Made by a program: the position numbers and the translations under genes. A stretch of 64,000 nucleotides of DNA from Gammaproteobacteria bacterium (GTDB taxonomy: Bacteria; Pseudomonadota; Gammaproteobacteria; Xanthomonadales; Xanthomonadaceae). Numbering within the stretch: position 1 is the first letter of the stretch; each line of letters begins with the position of its first letter. The stretch is from contig JANXRY010000024.1 of assembly GCA_025356635.1 (NCBI GenBank), forward strand, positions 1 through 64,000, written 5' to 3'. The notes beneath the pieces were generated by a model, which ran no database searches, was not told the origin of the DNA, and saw only the letters and a program-made list of their open reading frames with translations. Positions 30,091-40,300 of this stretch are shown piece after piece.

Positions 30091-32453
30091 GGTGTCGGCA
30101 CCGGCGCGGGTGCGGGTGTCGCAGCATCAGGCGGCTTGTCGCCACCGAGATGGAACCAGTCTAGCCAGGAACTTTCCTGGCAGGTCTTGTGCTCGGTCGG
30201 CAGGAAGCCGGACACGAACGCGGCACGACGCGCACCCGGGCAATTTTCCTCGGTCGTGGCAAAATCGGTCGCGTCCAGCCAGGCCCAATCAAGGCCTTCT
30301 GAAGAAACGTTCAAATTGCGCGTCGGCAGTTTCTTGAACAGCGCCGACCACACCCGCATGGCGCCGGTGGCGCCATACAAACCGGTCGGTTTGTTTTCGT
30401 CGTTGCCAACCCAGACCACCGCGAGGTGGCTACCCGTGTACCCGGCATACCAGCTGTCGCGACTGTCATTGCTGGTGCCGGTCTTGCCAGCCGACTGCAA
30501 GGGCCCGAGACCATCGGCGATCAGTTGGCGGGCGGTACCGCTGGTCACCGTCGCCTGCAAGGCAATCGTCACCAGACGCGCGGCAACGGCATCGCCGGCC
30601 TGCGCGGGTTCGGCATGGGTGTCGTAGCGGTTGATCGACTTGCCCTGCGGATCGAGCACGCCGCGCACTGCGCGCAACGGCTGGATGCGCCCGCCCGAGG
30701 CGAGGAACTGGTACATCTGCGCCATCGAGAACACCGACAGGTCCACCGAGCCCAGGATCAGGGACGGATTGGCCGGCGCGCGCAAACCGGCCAGCACTTT
30801 CATCAATTCAGACAAACGATCGGGCCCGACATCCATGCCGACGCGGACCGTCGCCTGGTTGAAGGAACGCGCCAACGCGTCGGTGACGGTAACCGTGCCG
30901 TGCGATTGCCCATCGGAATTCTGCGGTCGCCAGGACTTGCCACTGGACAAGGTCACTTCCACCGGACTGTCATCCACCCAGGTCGCCAGCGAATAGCGCC
31001 CGGGTTGCGCCAGCGCCAGCAAGTAGACGAATGGCTTGAGCAGGGAACCGACCGGGCGCTGCGATTCAAGCGCCCGGTTGAACCCAGGCTCGCTGATGCG
31101 CGCATTGCCGACCATGGCGAGCACATCGCCACTGCCGGCATCCGTCACCATCACGCCAGCCTGCAATTCTGGTCCTTGCTTGCGCTGCACTTGCGGCAAA
31201 GTCTGGGTGATGGCGTTCTCGGCGAGAATTTGCGCGGCAGGAGCCATCGTCGTCAGGACACTCAAGCCGGCACCGCGCAGGGTGTCTTCCGGATAATCGC
31301 GCGCCAACTGGCGGCGCACCAGATCGAGGAAGGCTGGCGCGCGATTGCGGGCTACGCCCGGGTGTTCGCTCACGCCCAGCGGTGTGGCCTTGGCACGGGC
31401 CGCTTCGGCCGGAGTGATCAAACCCACCGCCACGAATTCGTTGAGGACGATCGCGCGACGCCTGAGCGCACGCTCCGGAAATCTACGCGGATCCCAATAG
31501 CCCGGACCCTGGATGATGCCGATCAACAAGGCGATGTCCTCGGTGCGCAGCGCCGAGAGGTCGCGACCGAACCAGAAATCAGCACCGGCGGCGACACCGT
31601 GCACCGACTGCTTGCCCTGCTGTCCGAGGTAGACCTGATTGAGGTAGGCCTCGAGGATGCTGCGTTTGTCGAAGCGCGCTTCGATGATCAGCGCATACAG
31701 CGCCTCGCGCACCTTGCGCGTCACCGTCTTGGTGTTGCTCAGGAACAGGCTGCGCACCATCTGCTGGGTGAGTGTGCTGGCGCCCTGCTCGAACTCGCCC
31801 TCGCGCAGGTTCACCCAGATCGCGCGCAATACGCCCCAGGGGTCGATGCCGTGGTGGTTCTTGAAATTGCGATCCTCAACCGCCTGCAGGCCGGAGATCA
31901 TCAGCGGCGGCACTTCCTCGATCCGGACCAGGCGACGCTCTTCCTCGCTGTTGCCGTAGAGCGTGGCGATCCGTGCCGGGTCGATGCGCGCGCTGTCGAG
32001 CCGGTGCCTGCCGGCGACATCCCGGACCTGGGCCACCTGCCCGGCGGAGAGCACCACCTCCAATTGTTTGGCCGGTACCGGACCATCCTCATCCATGAAG
32101 GCGCGAGTACCGATCTGGAAACGTTGGCCGTCCCGGACATAGGTGCCGGGCAGGCGACCTTCGCCATCGGTGTGGTAGGCCGCTGCCGACAGTTCCAGCT
32201 CCAGGGCATCGCCGTCCAGGCGCAGGCCCTGATGTAACGCCAGGGGCCGGGCGTAGACCCGGGTCGGCACCTGCCACTGCAGCTGCGCAAACTCGCGTCG
32301 CACCTCGCGGTCCAGGTGCCAGACGTAGGGGCCGCCGATGCCGACCAGCAAACCCAGCGCCAACAGCGAAACCCGCCAGAACCAACGCCAGGCAAGGCGC
32401 CGATACGGGTGCGGGGGAAGGTCGTCGATATCGGCGTCAGTAGGTGTGGTCAA
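30087..32453 (-). CDS. mrcB: Penicillin-binding protein 1B
   Basis: Class A PBP of 788 residues, TTG start. A membrane helix lies at about 24-45, a UB2H-like domain at about 60-150, the glycosyltransferase domain at 165-350 (catalytic Glu193 in AVEDRNF, then STLTQQMVR) and the transpeptidase at 420-745 with SLLK (Ser470), SFN (530-532) and KTG (657-659). It polymerises and cross-links peptidoglycan. A likely lipoprotein partner is coupled at its 3' end. It is transcribed divergently from the two-domain glycosyltransferase gene. Confidence 0.96.
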   Translation of the reverse strand: MTTPTDADIDDLPPHPYRRLAWRWFWRVSLLALGLLVGIGGPYVWHLDREVRREFAQLQWQVPTRVYARPLALHQGLRLDGDALELELSAAAYHTDGEGRLPGTYVRDGQRFQIGTRAFMDEDGPVPAKQLEVVLSAGQVAQVRDVAGRHRLDSARIDPARIATLYGNSEEERRLVRIEEVPPLMISGLQAVEDRNFKNHHGIDPWGVLRAIWVNLREGEFEQGASTLTQQMVRSLFLSNTKTVTRKVREALYALIIEARFDKRSILEAYLNQVYLGQQGKQSVHGVAAGADFWFGRDLSALRTEDIALLIGIIQGPGYWDPRRFPERALRRRAIVLNEFVAVGLITPAEAARAKATPLGVSEHPGVARNRAPAFLDLVRRQLARDYPEDTLRGAGLSVLTTMAPAAQILAENAITQTLPQVQRKQGPELQAGVMVTDAGSGDVLAMVGNARISEPGFNRALESQRPVGSLLKPFVYLLALAQPGRYSLATWVDDSPVEVTLSSGKSWRPQNSDGQSHGTVTVTDALARSFNQATVRVGMDVGPDRLSELMKVLAGLRAPANPSLILGSVDLSVFSMAQMYQFLASGGRIQPLRAVRGVLDPQGKSINRYDTHAEPAQAGDAVAARLVTIALQATVTSGTARQLIADGLGPLQSAGKTGTSNDSRDSWYAGYTGSHLAVVWVGNDENKPTGLYGATGAMRVWSALFKKLPTRNLNVSSEGLDWAWLDATDFATTEENCPGARRAAFVSGFLPTEHKTCQESSWLDWFHLGGDKPPDAATPAPAPVPTP

Positions 32454-32497
32454 GGCGGGGATCTGCGGGCTTTCCCGGAGTTTATCAGGCGCGGGCG

Positions 32498-32506
32498 TGA
32501 TCTAAT
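32498..32506 (+). promoter_or_regulatory. Candidate extended -10 for the glycosyltransferase gene
   Basis: TGaTCTAAT has the TGn extension and a five-of-six -10 box. The transcript would begin only a few bases before the ATG at 32518, giving an almost leaderless mRNA; consistent with that, no Shine-Dalgarno sequence precedes the ATG. Confidence 0.35.
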
Positions 32507-32517
32507 TATTGCAACCG

Positions 32518-34623
32518 ATGCGCCAAGCCCTCGCCCATATCGCTTACCGTTGTTCATGGCTGGCCTCGTTGCTACGGCGGGCTTGGGCGAGTCTGCGCCA
32601 GAGAGGTGTTGCCGCCAGTTGGCGGGCCGCACGCCTGCGCTGGCGGCTTACCCCGATCGCCACGACACACCTGATCATTGCCGTCGACGATCCGATTCCA
32701 GCGCAACTGCGCTTTCCCGAGGAAGCCTGGCCGCATGCCAGCATCGTCGTGCCTGTCCATGACCAGCTGGCCTATACCCTGCGCTGTCTGCAGGCATTGA
32801 TGCAGTCGGGGAACGCTTCCCGATTCGAAGTCATCCTCGTGGACGACGCCTCCAGCGATGACACCGCCCGGGTCCTGCCAGGCATCGCGGGTCTACGTTA
32901 CCTGCGCCTGGCGGAAAACCTGGGCTTCGTTGGCGCCTGTAATGCCGGCGCCAAACTCGCGCGCAGCCCCTATCTGGTATTCCTCAACAACGACACGCTG
33001 GTCCAGCCCAGTTGGCTGGATGCCCTGCTCTCTACTTTCGCAAACTATCCGGATACCGGCCTGGCCGGCAGCAAGCTGGTCTACCCGGACGGCCGTCTGC
33101 AAGAGGCTGGCGGCGTGGTGTTCTCCGATGGCAGCGCCTGCAATTACGGTCGCTTCAACGACCCCAAGCACCCGCGCTTCAACTTCGTGCGCGAGGCCGA
33201 CTACTGCTCGGGCGCGGCGATCGCCTTGCCGCGCGAGATATTTGAAGACCTCGATGGCTTCGACATCCGCTACGCGCCCGCTTACTACGAAGACACCGAC
33301 CTGGCCATGCGCGTGCGCGAGCTCGGTTACCTGGTGCGCTACCAGCCAGCCTCGGTGGTAGTGCATTGCGAAGGCATCAGCGCCGGCACCGATCCGGAGC
33401 GCGGCATGAAAGCATTCCAGAAACCAAACCGGGAGAAATTCCTCGATCGCTGGCGCGACGACCTGGCCAGCGGCCACGCACCAGCCCTGCTTGCAGCCGA
33501 TCCGGAAGCGGCGATCCGGGCGCGGGCGCGCGCGCGATTGCTGGTGATCGATGCCACCACACCGATGCCCGACCGCGATTCCGGTTCGCTGCGCTTGTTC
33601 CGGCTACTGCGCTTGCTCCGCGAAGAAGGCTGCCAGCTTTCGTTTTTCAACCATCTCCTGCGCGACGACGGCGACTACAGCCGTGCGCTCGAGCAACTGG
33701 GCGTCGAAGTGTGGTCGCAACCGTGGATTTCCGGCGTGCCCTCCTGGCTGCGCGAGCACGGACGTCGCTTCGACGCGATTGTCGTTTCGCGCCACTATGT
33801 GCTTGGGCCCTTGTTGCCCCTGCTGCGCCAATACGCGCCTCAGGCGCGGATCGTGTTCGACACCGTCGACCTGCATTTCCTGCGCGAACAGCGCCAGGCG
33901 GCGCAAGCCGGACGGGTGGCATCCGGGCGTACGCGAGCCTCCGAGCTGGAGTTGATCGCGCGCGCAGACGCGACCTGGGTGGTGAGCCCGGAGGAGCAGT
34001 ATCAGTTGCGCAAGCTGGTGCCCAGGGCAGCGATTTCGGTCGTCTCCAACATCCACGATCCGGTCATGGATACGCCCGGCATCGAATTGCGCCGCGACCT
34101 GGTGTTCGTTGGCGGCTACCAGCATGCGCCCAATGTTGATGCCGCTCGCTGGCTGTTACAGGACATCCTGCCGCGGCTGCGCGACAGCCATCCGCACTTG
34201 CGCCTGCATCTGGTCGGCGCGGATCCGCCGGCGGATATCATGGCACTGGCCGATGGCCAGAACGCCATTGTCCGCGGCCATGTCCCCGATCTGGATTCAC
34301 TGCTCGACCGCAGTCGCATTGCCCTCGCGCCGCTGCGCTACGGTGCTGGCGTCAAGGGCAAGATCAACCATTCGCTCGCCCGCGGCCTGCCAATGGTCGC
34401 CACAACCAATGCCGTGGAAGGCATGCGCCTGGAACATGGCGAAAGCGTTTTGGTCGCTGACGATGCTGCTGCGTTCGCCGATGCGATCCGCCATCTGCAC
34501 GACAATCCCGCGCTCTGGCAGCGACTTCGCCAGGGTGGCCTGGAGAACACCCGCCGCTATTTTTCCGAAGACTCGGCACGCACGGAACTGCGTGCTTTCC
34601 TCGAGCAACTGCGACCACGCTGA
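32518..34623 (+). CDS. Two-domain glycosyltransferase (GT2-GT4 fusion)
   Basis: Protein of 701 residues. A basic N-terminal helix region precedes a GT2 domain (about 75-300; VILVDDASSDD with the UDP-binding Asp, FLNNDTLV as the DXD-like motif, and YEDTDLAMRVRELGY). A linker leads to a GT4/GT1-like domain (about 430-690; FVGGYQHAPNVDAARWL, LAPLRYGAGVKGKI, GLPMVATTNAVEGM). Such fusions assemble O-antigen or surface polysaccharide repeat units, adding two sugars. No other glycan genes adjoin it. It starts at the ATG in preference to a TTG three codons earlier. Confidence 0.88.
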   Translation: MRQALAHIAYRCSWLASLLRRAWASLRQRGVAASWRAARLRWRLTPIATTHLIIAVDDPIPAQLRFPEEAWPHASIVVPVHDQLAYTLRCLQALMQSGNASRFEVILVDDASSDDTARVLPGIAGLRYLRLAENLGFVGACNAGAKLARSPYLVFLNNDTLVQPSWLDALLSTFANYPDTGLAGSKLVYPDGRLQEAGGVVFSDGSACNYGRFNDPKHPRFNFVREADYCSGAAIALPREIFEDLDGFDIRYAPAYYEDTDLAMRVRELGYLVRYQPASVVVHCEGISAGTDPERGMKAFQKPNREKFLDRWRDDLASGHAPALLAADPEAAIRARARARLLVIDATTPMPDRDSGSLRLFRLLRLLREEGCQLSFFNHLLRDDGDYSRALEQLGVEVWSQPWISGVPSWLREHGRRFDAIVVSRHYVLGPLLPLLRQYAPQARIVFDTVDLHFLREQRQAAQAGRVASGRTRASELELIARADATWVVSPEEQYQLRKLVPRAAISVVSNIHDPVMDTPGIELRRDLVFVGGYQHAPNVDAARWLLQDILPRLRDSHPHLRLHLVGADPPADIMALADGQNAIVRGHVPDLDSLLDRSRIALAPLRYGAGVKGKINHSLARGLPMVATTNAVEGMRLEHGESVLVADDAAAFADAIRHLHDNPALWQRLRQGGLENTRRYFSEDSARTELRAFLEQLRPR

Positions 34624-34627
34624 ATTC

Positions 34628-36796
34628 TCAGCCCAGCCGACGCGCATCCTGCACGCCGGGCACGGCATTGAGCCGACCGAGCAATTCGCTGAGCTGCTGG
34701 AAATCATTCACGTTCAGCGCCAGGCGGATCTCGGCCAAGCCACGCGCCGGATCCACCTGCGAATTCATGCCCAGGATATTGATCTCGGCCTGGGCAATCA
34801 GGTTGGTAAGATCCTTGAGCAGCCACTTGCGGTCATAGGCGCGCACCAAGACGTTGACCTCATAGCGCGAACCGACTGCTCCACCCCAATTTACCGGCAA
34901 CGCCCGTTCCGGCTGCGCCGCAAGCAGGCGCTGGACGCTGGTGCAGCCCTGACGATGCACGCTGACCCCGCGTGCACGAGTGAGGTATCCGACAATGGCA
35001 TCCCCGGGCACCGGTTGGCAGCATCGGGCAAGTTGCACCAGCAAATTGCCCACGCCTTCGACCGTGAAACGGCTGTTGTCCGCACTTTTGCGCTTGCGCA
35101 GCGCGGGCTTCGGCGGCGTCGCGACCGCATTCTGGGACTGACTGTGCTCGTGCAGGGCACGGCTGACCTGGCTTGGGCCGATGTCACCCAGGGCCAGCGC
35201 GACTTGCAAGTCTTCGACCGAATCAAGCCGGAACTTTCCCAGCAAAGGCCCCAGGTCTGCCTGCAACATCGCCACCCGACGCAGTTCTTTTTCCAGCAAT
35301 TCCCGACCGGCCTGCAGATTGCGCGCGCGATCGAGTTTGTGGAACCAGGCACGAACCTTGTCGCGGGCGCGACTGGTGACAAGGAATCCGTTCGCCGCCA
35401 GCAGCCAATCGCGTCGTGGTTCACCGGTTTTACCAGTGATGATCTCGACGCGGTCGCCACTGCTCGGTCGCGAATCCAGTGGCACGATCCGGCCATTGAC
35501 CTTGGCGCCGCGGCAACGATGGCCCACTTCCGTGTGCACGGCGTAAGCGAAATCGAGCACGGTCGCGCCCTTGGGCAAGTCCACCACTTCGCCACGCGGT
35601 GTGAGTAGATAGACGCGATCCTCGATCAGTTCGGTATTGAAGCCGGCGAGTAGACCGTTTTCATCATCGCCCTCGCGGCTTTCAAGCAACTGGCGCATCC
35701 AGGCGACTTTCCGCTCGAAGCCAGCCTCGCCCTTGCTTCCCGGTCCACCCGGGCCTTCCTTGTAGCGCCAGTGCGCGGCGACACCGAGTTCCGCCTGTTC
35801 ATGCATCTCGCGAGTGCGGATCTGCACCTCAAGCGTACGACCTTCCGGACCGACCACGGCGGTGTGCAGGGACCGGTAATCATTGCCCTTCGGTTGCGCG
35901 ATGTAGTCGTCGAATTCGGACGACAGCGGCGGCCACAACTGATGCACCAGCCCGAGCGCGGCGTAGCAATCGCTGATGTCGTCGACCAGCACGCGCACGG
36001 CGCGGATATCGTAGAGCTCGCTGAACGGCACATCCTTGCGCTGCATTTTCTTCCAGATGCTGAAGATGTGCTTGGGCCGGCCGGCAACATCGGCAGTGAT
36101 CCCGCCCTCGGCCAAGGCCTCGCGGATTTTCTGCTTGGCCTCTTCGATGAATCGTTCGCGCCCGGCGCGCTTCTCGTCGAGCAGGCGGGCAATGCGCTGG
36201 TAGGTCTCCGGTTGCAGGTAACGGAAGGCGAGATCTTCCAGTTCCCACTTGAGCTGCCAGATGCCGAGTCGGTTCGCCAGCGGCGCGTGGATGTCGGCCG
36301 TGAGTTCGGCCAAGGCCAGTTGCTCTTCGCGGCTTGCCTTGCCGGCGGCGCGCAGGCGCGCCAGTTGCTCCGACAACAGGATAAGTACGACGCGCAGGTC
36401 GCGGATGATTGCCAGCAACAGACGGCGCAAGCCTTCGGCATTGCCACGGCTCTCGCGCTGGGCATGGAGGCTCCAGACCTGCTCCGCCGCCAGCAAGCCA
36501 CTGAGCAGGTTCGGGACGCCCGGCAAGCGTTCAAGCAACGCCGGCGCCAGGCCGGCGCCCAGGGCTGGGCACAGGTGCAACAGGCACGCCACCTGCACTT
36601 CAGGATCAACCCGTAGCTCTCTCAAGGTTTCGAGAGCGGCGATCGCCAGCCTCGGCTCATCGGCTGGAGCCAGGCTCGCGGCCGCTCTTGCCAGCGCATC
36701 CCGCGTTCCTGGTGGCCATGTTGCAGCGCCGATCGGCTCGGAAGCGAGCCAATCGGCCAGGCGTGGCGGCTGCTTCGATGGTATTGGTGGGCGCAT
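34628..36796 (-). CDS. relA: GTP pyrophosphokinase RelA
   Basis: Long RSH protein of 722 residues: N-terminal HD region (about 40-170), synthetase (about 230-345), TGS (about 400-460), helical and zinc-finger-like region, and C-terminal ACT (about 650-720). The hydrolase HD motif is absent and the synthetase has EFDD at 294-297, the ExDD signature of monofunctional RelA. It makes (p)ppGpp on ribosomes stalled by uncharged tRNA. It is convergent with the glycosyltransferase gene (4 bp gap) and divergent from a secreted protein gene. Confidence 0.96.
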   Translation of the reverse strand: MRPPIPSKQPPRLADWLASEPIGAATWPPGTRDALARAAASLAPADEPRLAIAALETLRELRVDPEVQVACLLHLCPALGAGLAPALLERLPGVPNLLSGLLAAEQVWSLHAQRESRGNAEGLRRLLLAIIRDLRVVLILLSEQLARLRAAGKASREEQLALAELTADIHAPLANRLGIWQLKWELEDLAFRYLQPETYQRIARLLDEKRAGRERFIEEAKQKIREALAEGGITADVAGRPKHIFSIWKKMQRKDVPFSELYDIRAVRVLVDDISDCYAALGLVHQLWPPLSSEFDDYIAQPKGNDYRSLHTAVVGPEGRTLEVQIRTREMHEQAELGVAAHWRYKEGPGGPGSKGEAGFERKVAWMRQLLESREGDDENGLLAGFNTELIEDRVYLLTPRGEVVDLPKGATVLDFAYAVHTEVGHRCRGAKVNGRIVPLDSRPSSGDRVEIITGKTGEPRRDWLLAANGFLVTSRARDKVRAWFHKLDRARNLQAGRELLEKELRRVAMLQADLGPLLGKFRLDSVEDLQVALALGDIGPSQVSRALHEHSQSQNAVATPPKPALRKRKSADNSRFTVEGVGNLLVQLARCCQPVPGDAIVGYLTRARGVSVHRQGCTSVQRLLAAQPERALPVNWGGAVGSRYEVNVLVRAYDRKWLLKDLTNLIAQAEINILGMNSQVDPARGLAEIRLALNVNDFQQLSELLGRLNAVPGVQDARRLG

Positions 36797-36803
36797 GCGG
36801 CCG

Positions 36804-36833
36804 GGGACAAAACGACGGGACTGCCCCTACACT
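36804..36833 (+). promoter_or_regulatory. Weak sigma-70 promoter candidate
   Basis: GGGACA (36804-36809) and TACACT (36828-36833) with an 18 bp spacer lie in the 67 bp between divergent relA and the secreted protein gene. The -35 matches only in its GACA part. Confidence 0.3.
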
Positions 36834-36863
36834 AACGTCTCGGCCTCTTCGGGAACAGTTGCC

Positions 36864-37340
36864 ATGCGCACCAGATTGCTCGCAGTGTTGTTCGGTCTCG
36901 TCATCGCCTGTGGCCTGAGCGTTGCCGGCGAACCCAAGGGCCTGCAGGAAAAAATGACACCACAGGAATTCCATGCGGCGGGCCTGGACAAACTCAGCCC
37001 GGATGAGCTGGCGGCACTGAATGCCTGGCTGGAGTCGGACCACAAGACCACTGCCGCCGCTGCCGCTGCCTCGACCTACCGCAGGACCAGCCAGGGATTC
37101 CTGGAATCCAGCAGCCCAACCACCGTCGAGAGCCGCCTGCAGGGCGAGTTCCACGGCTGGAGCGGGCGTACGGTGTTCATTCTGGAGAATGGCCAGATCT
37201 GGATCCAGGTCGAGGACGCTGAATTCAGGAGCCCCAAACTCATGCAACCCATGATCACGATCAGCCCGGGGCTACTCGGCGGCTGGAAGCTGCGCGTGGA
37301 AGGCTCGACCCGATTCGCCATGGTCAAGCGCGTCCAGTGA
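36864..37340 (+). CDS. Hypothetical secreted protein
   Basis: Protein of 158 residues with a signal peptide (MRTRLLAVLFGLVIACGLSVAG), then a short helical motif, AAGLDKLSPDELAALNAWLE, seen in many xanthomonad exported proteins, an Ala-rich linker, and a C-terminal beta-rich region (FHGWSGRTVFILENGQIW, GGWKLRVEGS). No known domain is recognised; cysteines are found only in the signal. The 3' end overlaps hrpA on the opposite strand by 17 bp. Codon use agrees with neighbours, so it looks real. Function unknown, probably periplasmic. Confidence 0.75.
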   Translation: MRTRLLAVLFGLVIACGLSVAGEPKGLQEKMTPQEFHAAGLDKLSPDELAALNAWLESDHKTTAAAAAASTYRRTSQGFLESSSPTTVESRLQGEFHGWSGRTVFILENGQIWIQVEDAEFRSPKLMQPMITISPGLLGGWKLRVEGSTRFAMVKRVQ

Positions 37341-40300
37341 AAGCGGCAAGTTGCCGTGCCAGTCGCTTGTGCGAAACCGGCCGGCGCGTACCCAATTCCT
37401 GTGCGAAAGTCTGGACACGCAGTTCTTCCAGATCCTGCCGGAACGCGCGCCATTCCGGGCGCTGCCCGTGACCGGCCGCATGCGCCTCGGCCAGAGCCTG
37501 GACATAGGGCTGCAGCTCCAGCAACCGGGCTTGGTCCTTGATCGGGTCGGCCAATGCGCGCTCTACCCGCAGCTTGAGCGCCTTGAGGTAACGCGGCATT
37601 TCCGCCAGCAGGCTGGCCGGTGTCTCGCGCAGGAAGCCTGAATGCACCAGGCTTCGAAGATGCGCGGAGATATCGTCAAGGTTGCCGCTCGCCCAACCCA
37701 TCAAGGGCGATTCCAGTTTTGGTTTTATCTCGGCATACAGCGCGAGGATTTCCTCGGCCAATTGCAATCGCTGCATGGCTTGCCCGAACAGTTCGCGCGC
37801 AATCCTCGTCATCTGCGCAGTGAACGCTGCTTTATCGCGCAGCGCGGCAAGACCTTCACCCAGCGCCGCTGCCAGCGCGGCATCAATGATATCCGCACGT
37901 AGCCGTTCCGAAGATTCGATCGCCGCATACAGCAAACCCAGCTTCGGCGAGACGGGCAACTGCTTGCGCGACTGCTTGACCTTATCGGCCAACGAAAATT
38001 GTGCCAGCCGACGCACCCCGCGTTCGTGCTGGCCACGCGCCTCGGCAGAATCGGCGAACACGCGCAAGGAAACGCTCTCGTCCTCGTCCACCAGCGCTGG
38101 ATAGGCGGGAACCCCCGCCGCGCCGGCAATTTGCTCCGGGATAGTCAGCTCGGGAAATTCGCGCATGCCTTCGCGTGCCAGGCGCTCGCCAGCGCGATCA
38201 GCGAAGGCACGCTCGGCCGCGTCGCCGAAGCGGCGCCTGAGTTCGTCGAGATCGCGCGATACCGCCAGCACCCGGCCATCGCGTTCACCCAGGCGCAGGT
38301 TCATGCACAGGTGCGGATCAAGCGCGGCTTCGTCAAAGTCCAGCGCCGTCACCGGCGCGCCGGTGGTCCGGCTGAGAAAACGCGCCAGCGTTCCCGTTAG
38401 CGAATCGGCCTCGGGCTGCGAATGTGCCTGGAAAAACGCGCGTGCGAAATCCGGCGCCGGCACATAGTTGCGACGCAGGGGCTTCGGTAACGAACGAATC
38501 ATTGCGGCCGATTTTTCTTCGATCACTCCCGGGACCAGCCAGGTCAAGCGCGCCGGGTCCAATGCTTTTAGCAAGTGCAAGGGCACGTCTAGGGTCACGC
38601 CATCGTCCTCGGCCCCTGGCTCGAAGCGATAATGCAATGCCAACCGGATATCGCCGAGCGGGAAATATTTCGGAAAACGATCGGCTTCGCTGCCCTCGCC
38701 CGGCAGCAGGTCGGTGAGCGACCACTCCAGCGCTTTCTTCTTGGCAGGCGCGAGTTTCCCGACCCAGCTATCGAGCCCTTGCACGGTTGTAATATCGGGC
38801 GGCAAGCGATCGAGATACCAACGCGCTTGCCAGTCTTCGTCAGCGATCAAACCGACACGACGCAATTTCGCTTCTTCTTCCTGAGCTTGCGCCAGCATTG
38901 CCAGATTACGCGCAACGAAACCGGCTCGCGTGTTGATCTCGCCGGGCAGCAACGCCTGGCGCACGAAGATCTCGCGCGCTTCCGCCGGGTACAGGCCACC
39001 GTAGTGAACCGGTTTTTTCGGCGCCAGCACCAGGCCGAACAGGCTGATCTGTTCGAAGCCCACCACCCGGCCCTGGGCGCGCGACCAGTGCGGATCGAAA
39101 TGTTTGCGCGCAAGCAGATGCGCGAGTTCAGCGACCACCCAGTCGGGCTCTATTTTTGCGCCAATCAGGCCCCAGATTTTCTGGGTGTCGAGCAGGGTCG
39201 CGACTAGCAACCAGGCCGGTGGTTGCTTGGCCAGGGTCGAGCCCGGGAAAATCTGGAACTTGCGCTGGCGTGGCGCGTCGTAGAGGCCCTTCTCCGACTT
39301 GTGGCCGATCTGGGTTGGCAAGCCGGCGATCAGGGCGCGATGCAAGCCGATGTACCGCGACGAAGAAGGGAGGAGCATATTGCCTTCGGAAAACTGGTTA
39401 TCGCGCGAGTTTTCCGAAGGCAATACCTCCTCCCCGGAAGCACCTTGGTCCCAACCAAAATCTTCGCAACTGAGCAACACCTGTCGGTGCAGCTCGCGCC
39501 ATTCGCGCATGCGCAAAAAGCCGAGGAAGCGCTTTTCGCACCAGCCGCGCAGCTTCGATTGCGTTAGCTCTTCATGTGCGCTCTTGTACGCGCCCCACAG
39601 CTTGAGAACACCAAGGAATTCCGAATTCGCATCGGCGAACTGCGCGTGAGCATTGTCGGCGGCTTCGCGGGCATCGGCCGGACGTTCGCGCGGATCCTGG
39701 ATGCCCAGGAAGGCCGCAAGCACGGTCATTTCACGCAGCACGCCATGATGTTGCGCGGCGATCAGCATGCGACCGAGCTTCACATCCACCGGCAGTCGCG
39801 CCATCTGCTTGCCGATGGCAGTCAAACGACGATCCTTGTCGATCGCGCCAAGCTCGGACAGCGTCTGCCAGCCATCGGCGATCGCGCGTGGGTCCGGCGC
39901 GTCGATGAACGGGAAGTCCTCCACCCGGCCCAGTCCGAGATCGAGCATGCGCAGGATCACCCCGGCCAGCGAGGCGCGCAGGATTTCCGGATCGGTGTAG
40001 CGCGGCCGCGACTGAAAATCTGCCTCCGAGTACAGGCGGTAGCAGATGCCGGCGGCGATGCGACCGCAACGGCCTTTGCGCTGGTCTGCGCTGGCCTGCG
40101 AAATCGGCTCGATATGCAGCCGATCGAGTTTCTGCCGTGGCGAATAGCGCTTGACCCGCGCCGCGCCTGGATCGATCACGTAGCGAATACGCGGCACCGT
40201 CAGCGAAGTTTCGGCAACATTGGTGGTCAGCACGATGCGTCGCTGCGGGCCAGGCTGGAACACGCGATCCTGTTCCTTGGTCGACAGACGTGCGTACAAG

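Noticed and set aside
30426-32237. 603-codon plus-strand frame opposite mrcB
   Set aside because: Antisense of a complete PBP1b; no homology recognised.
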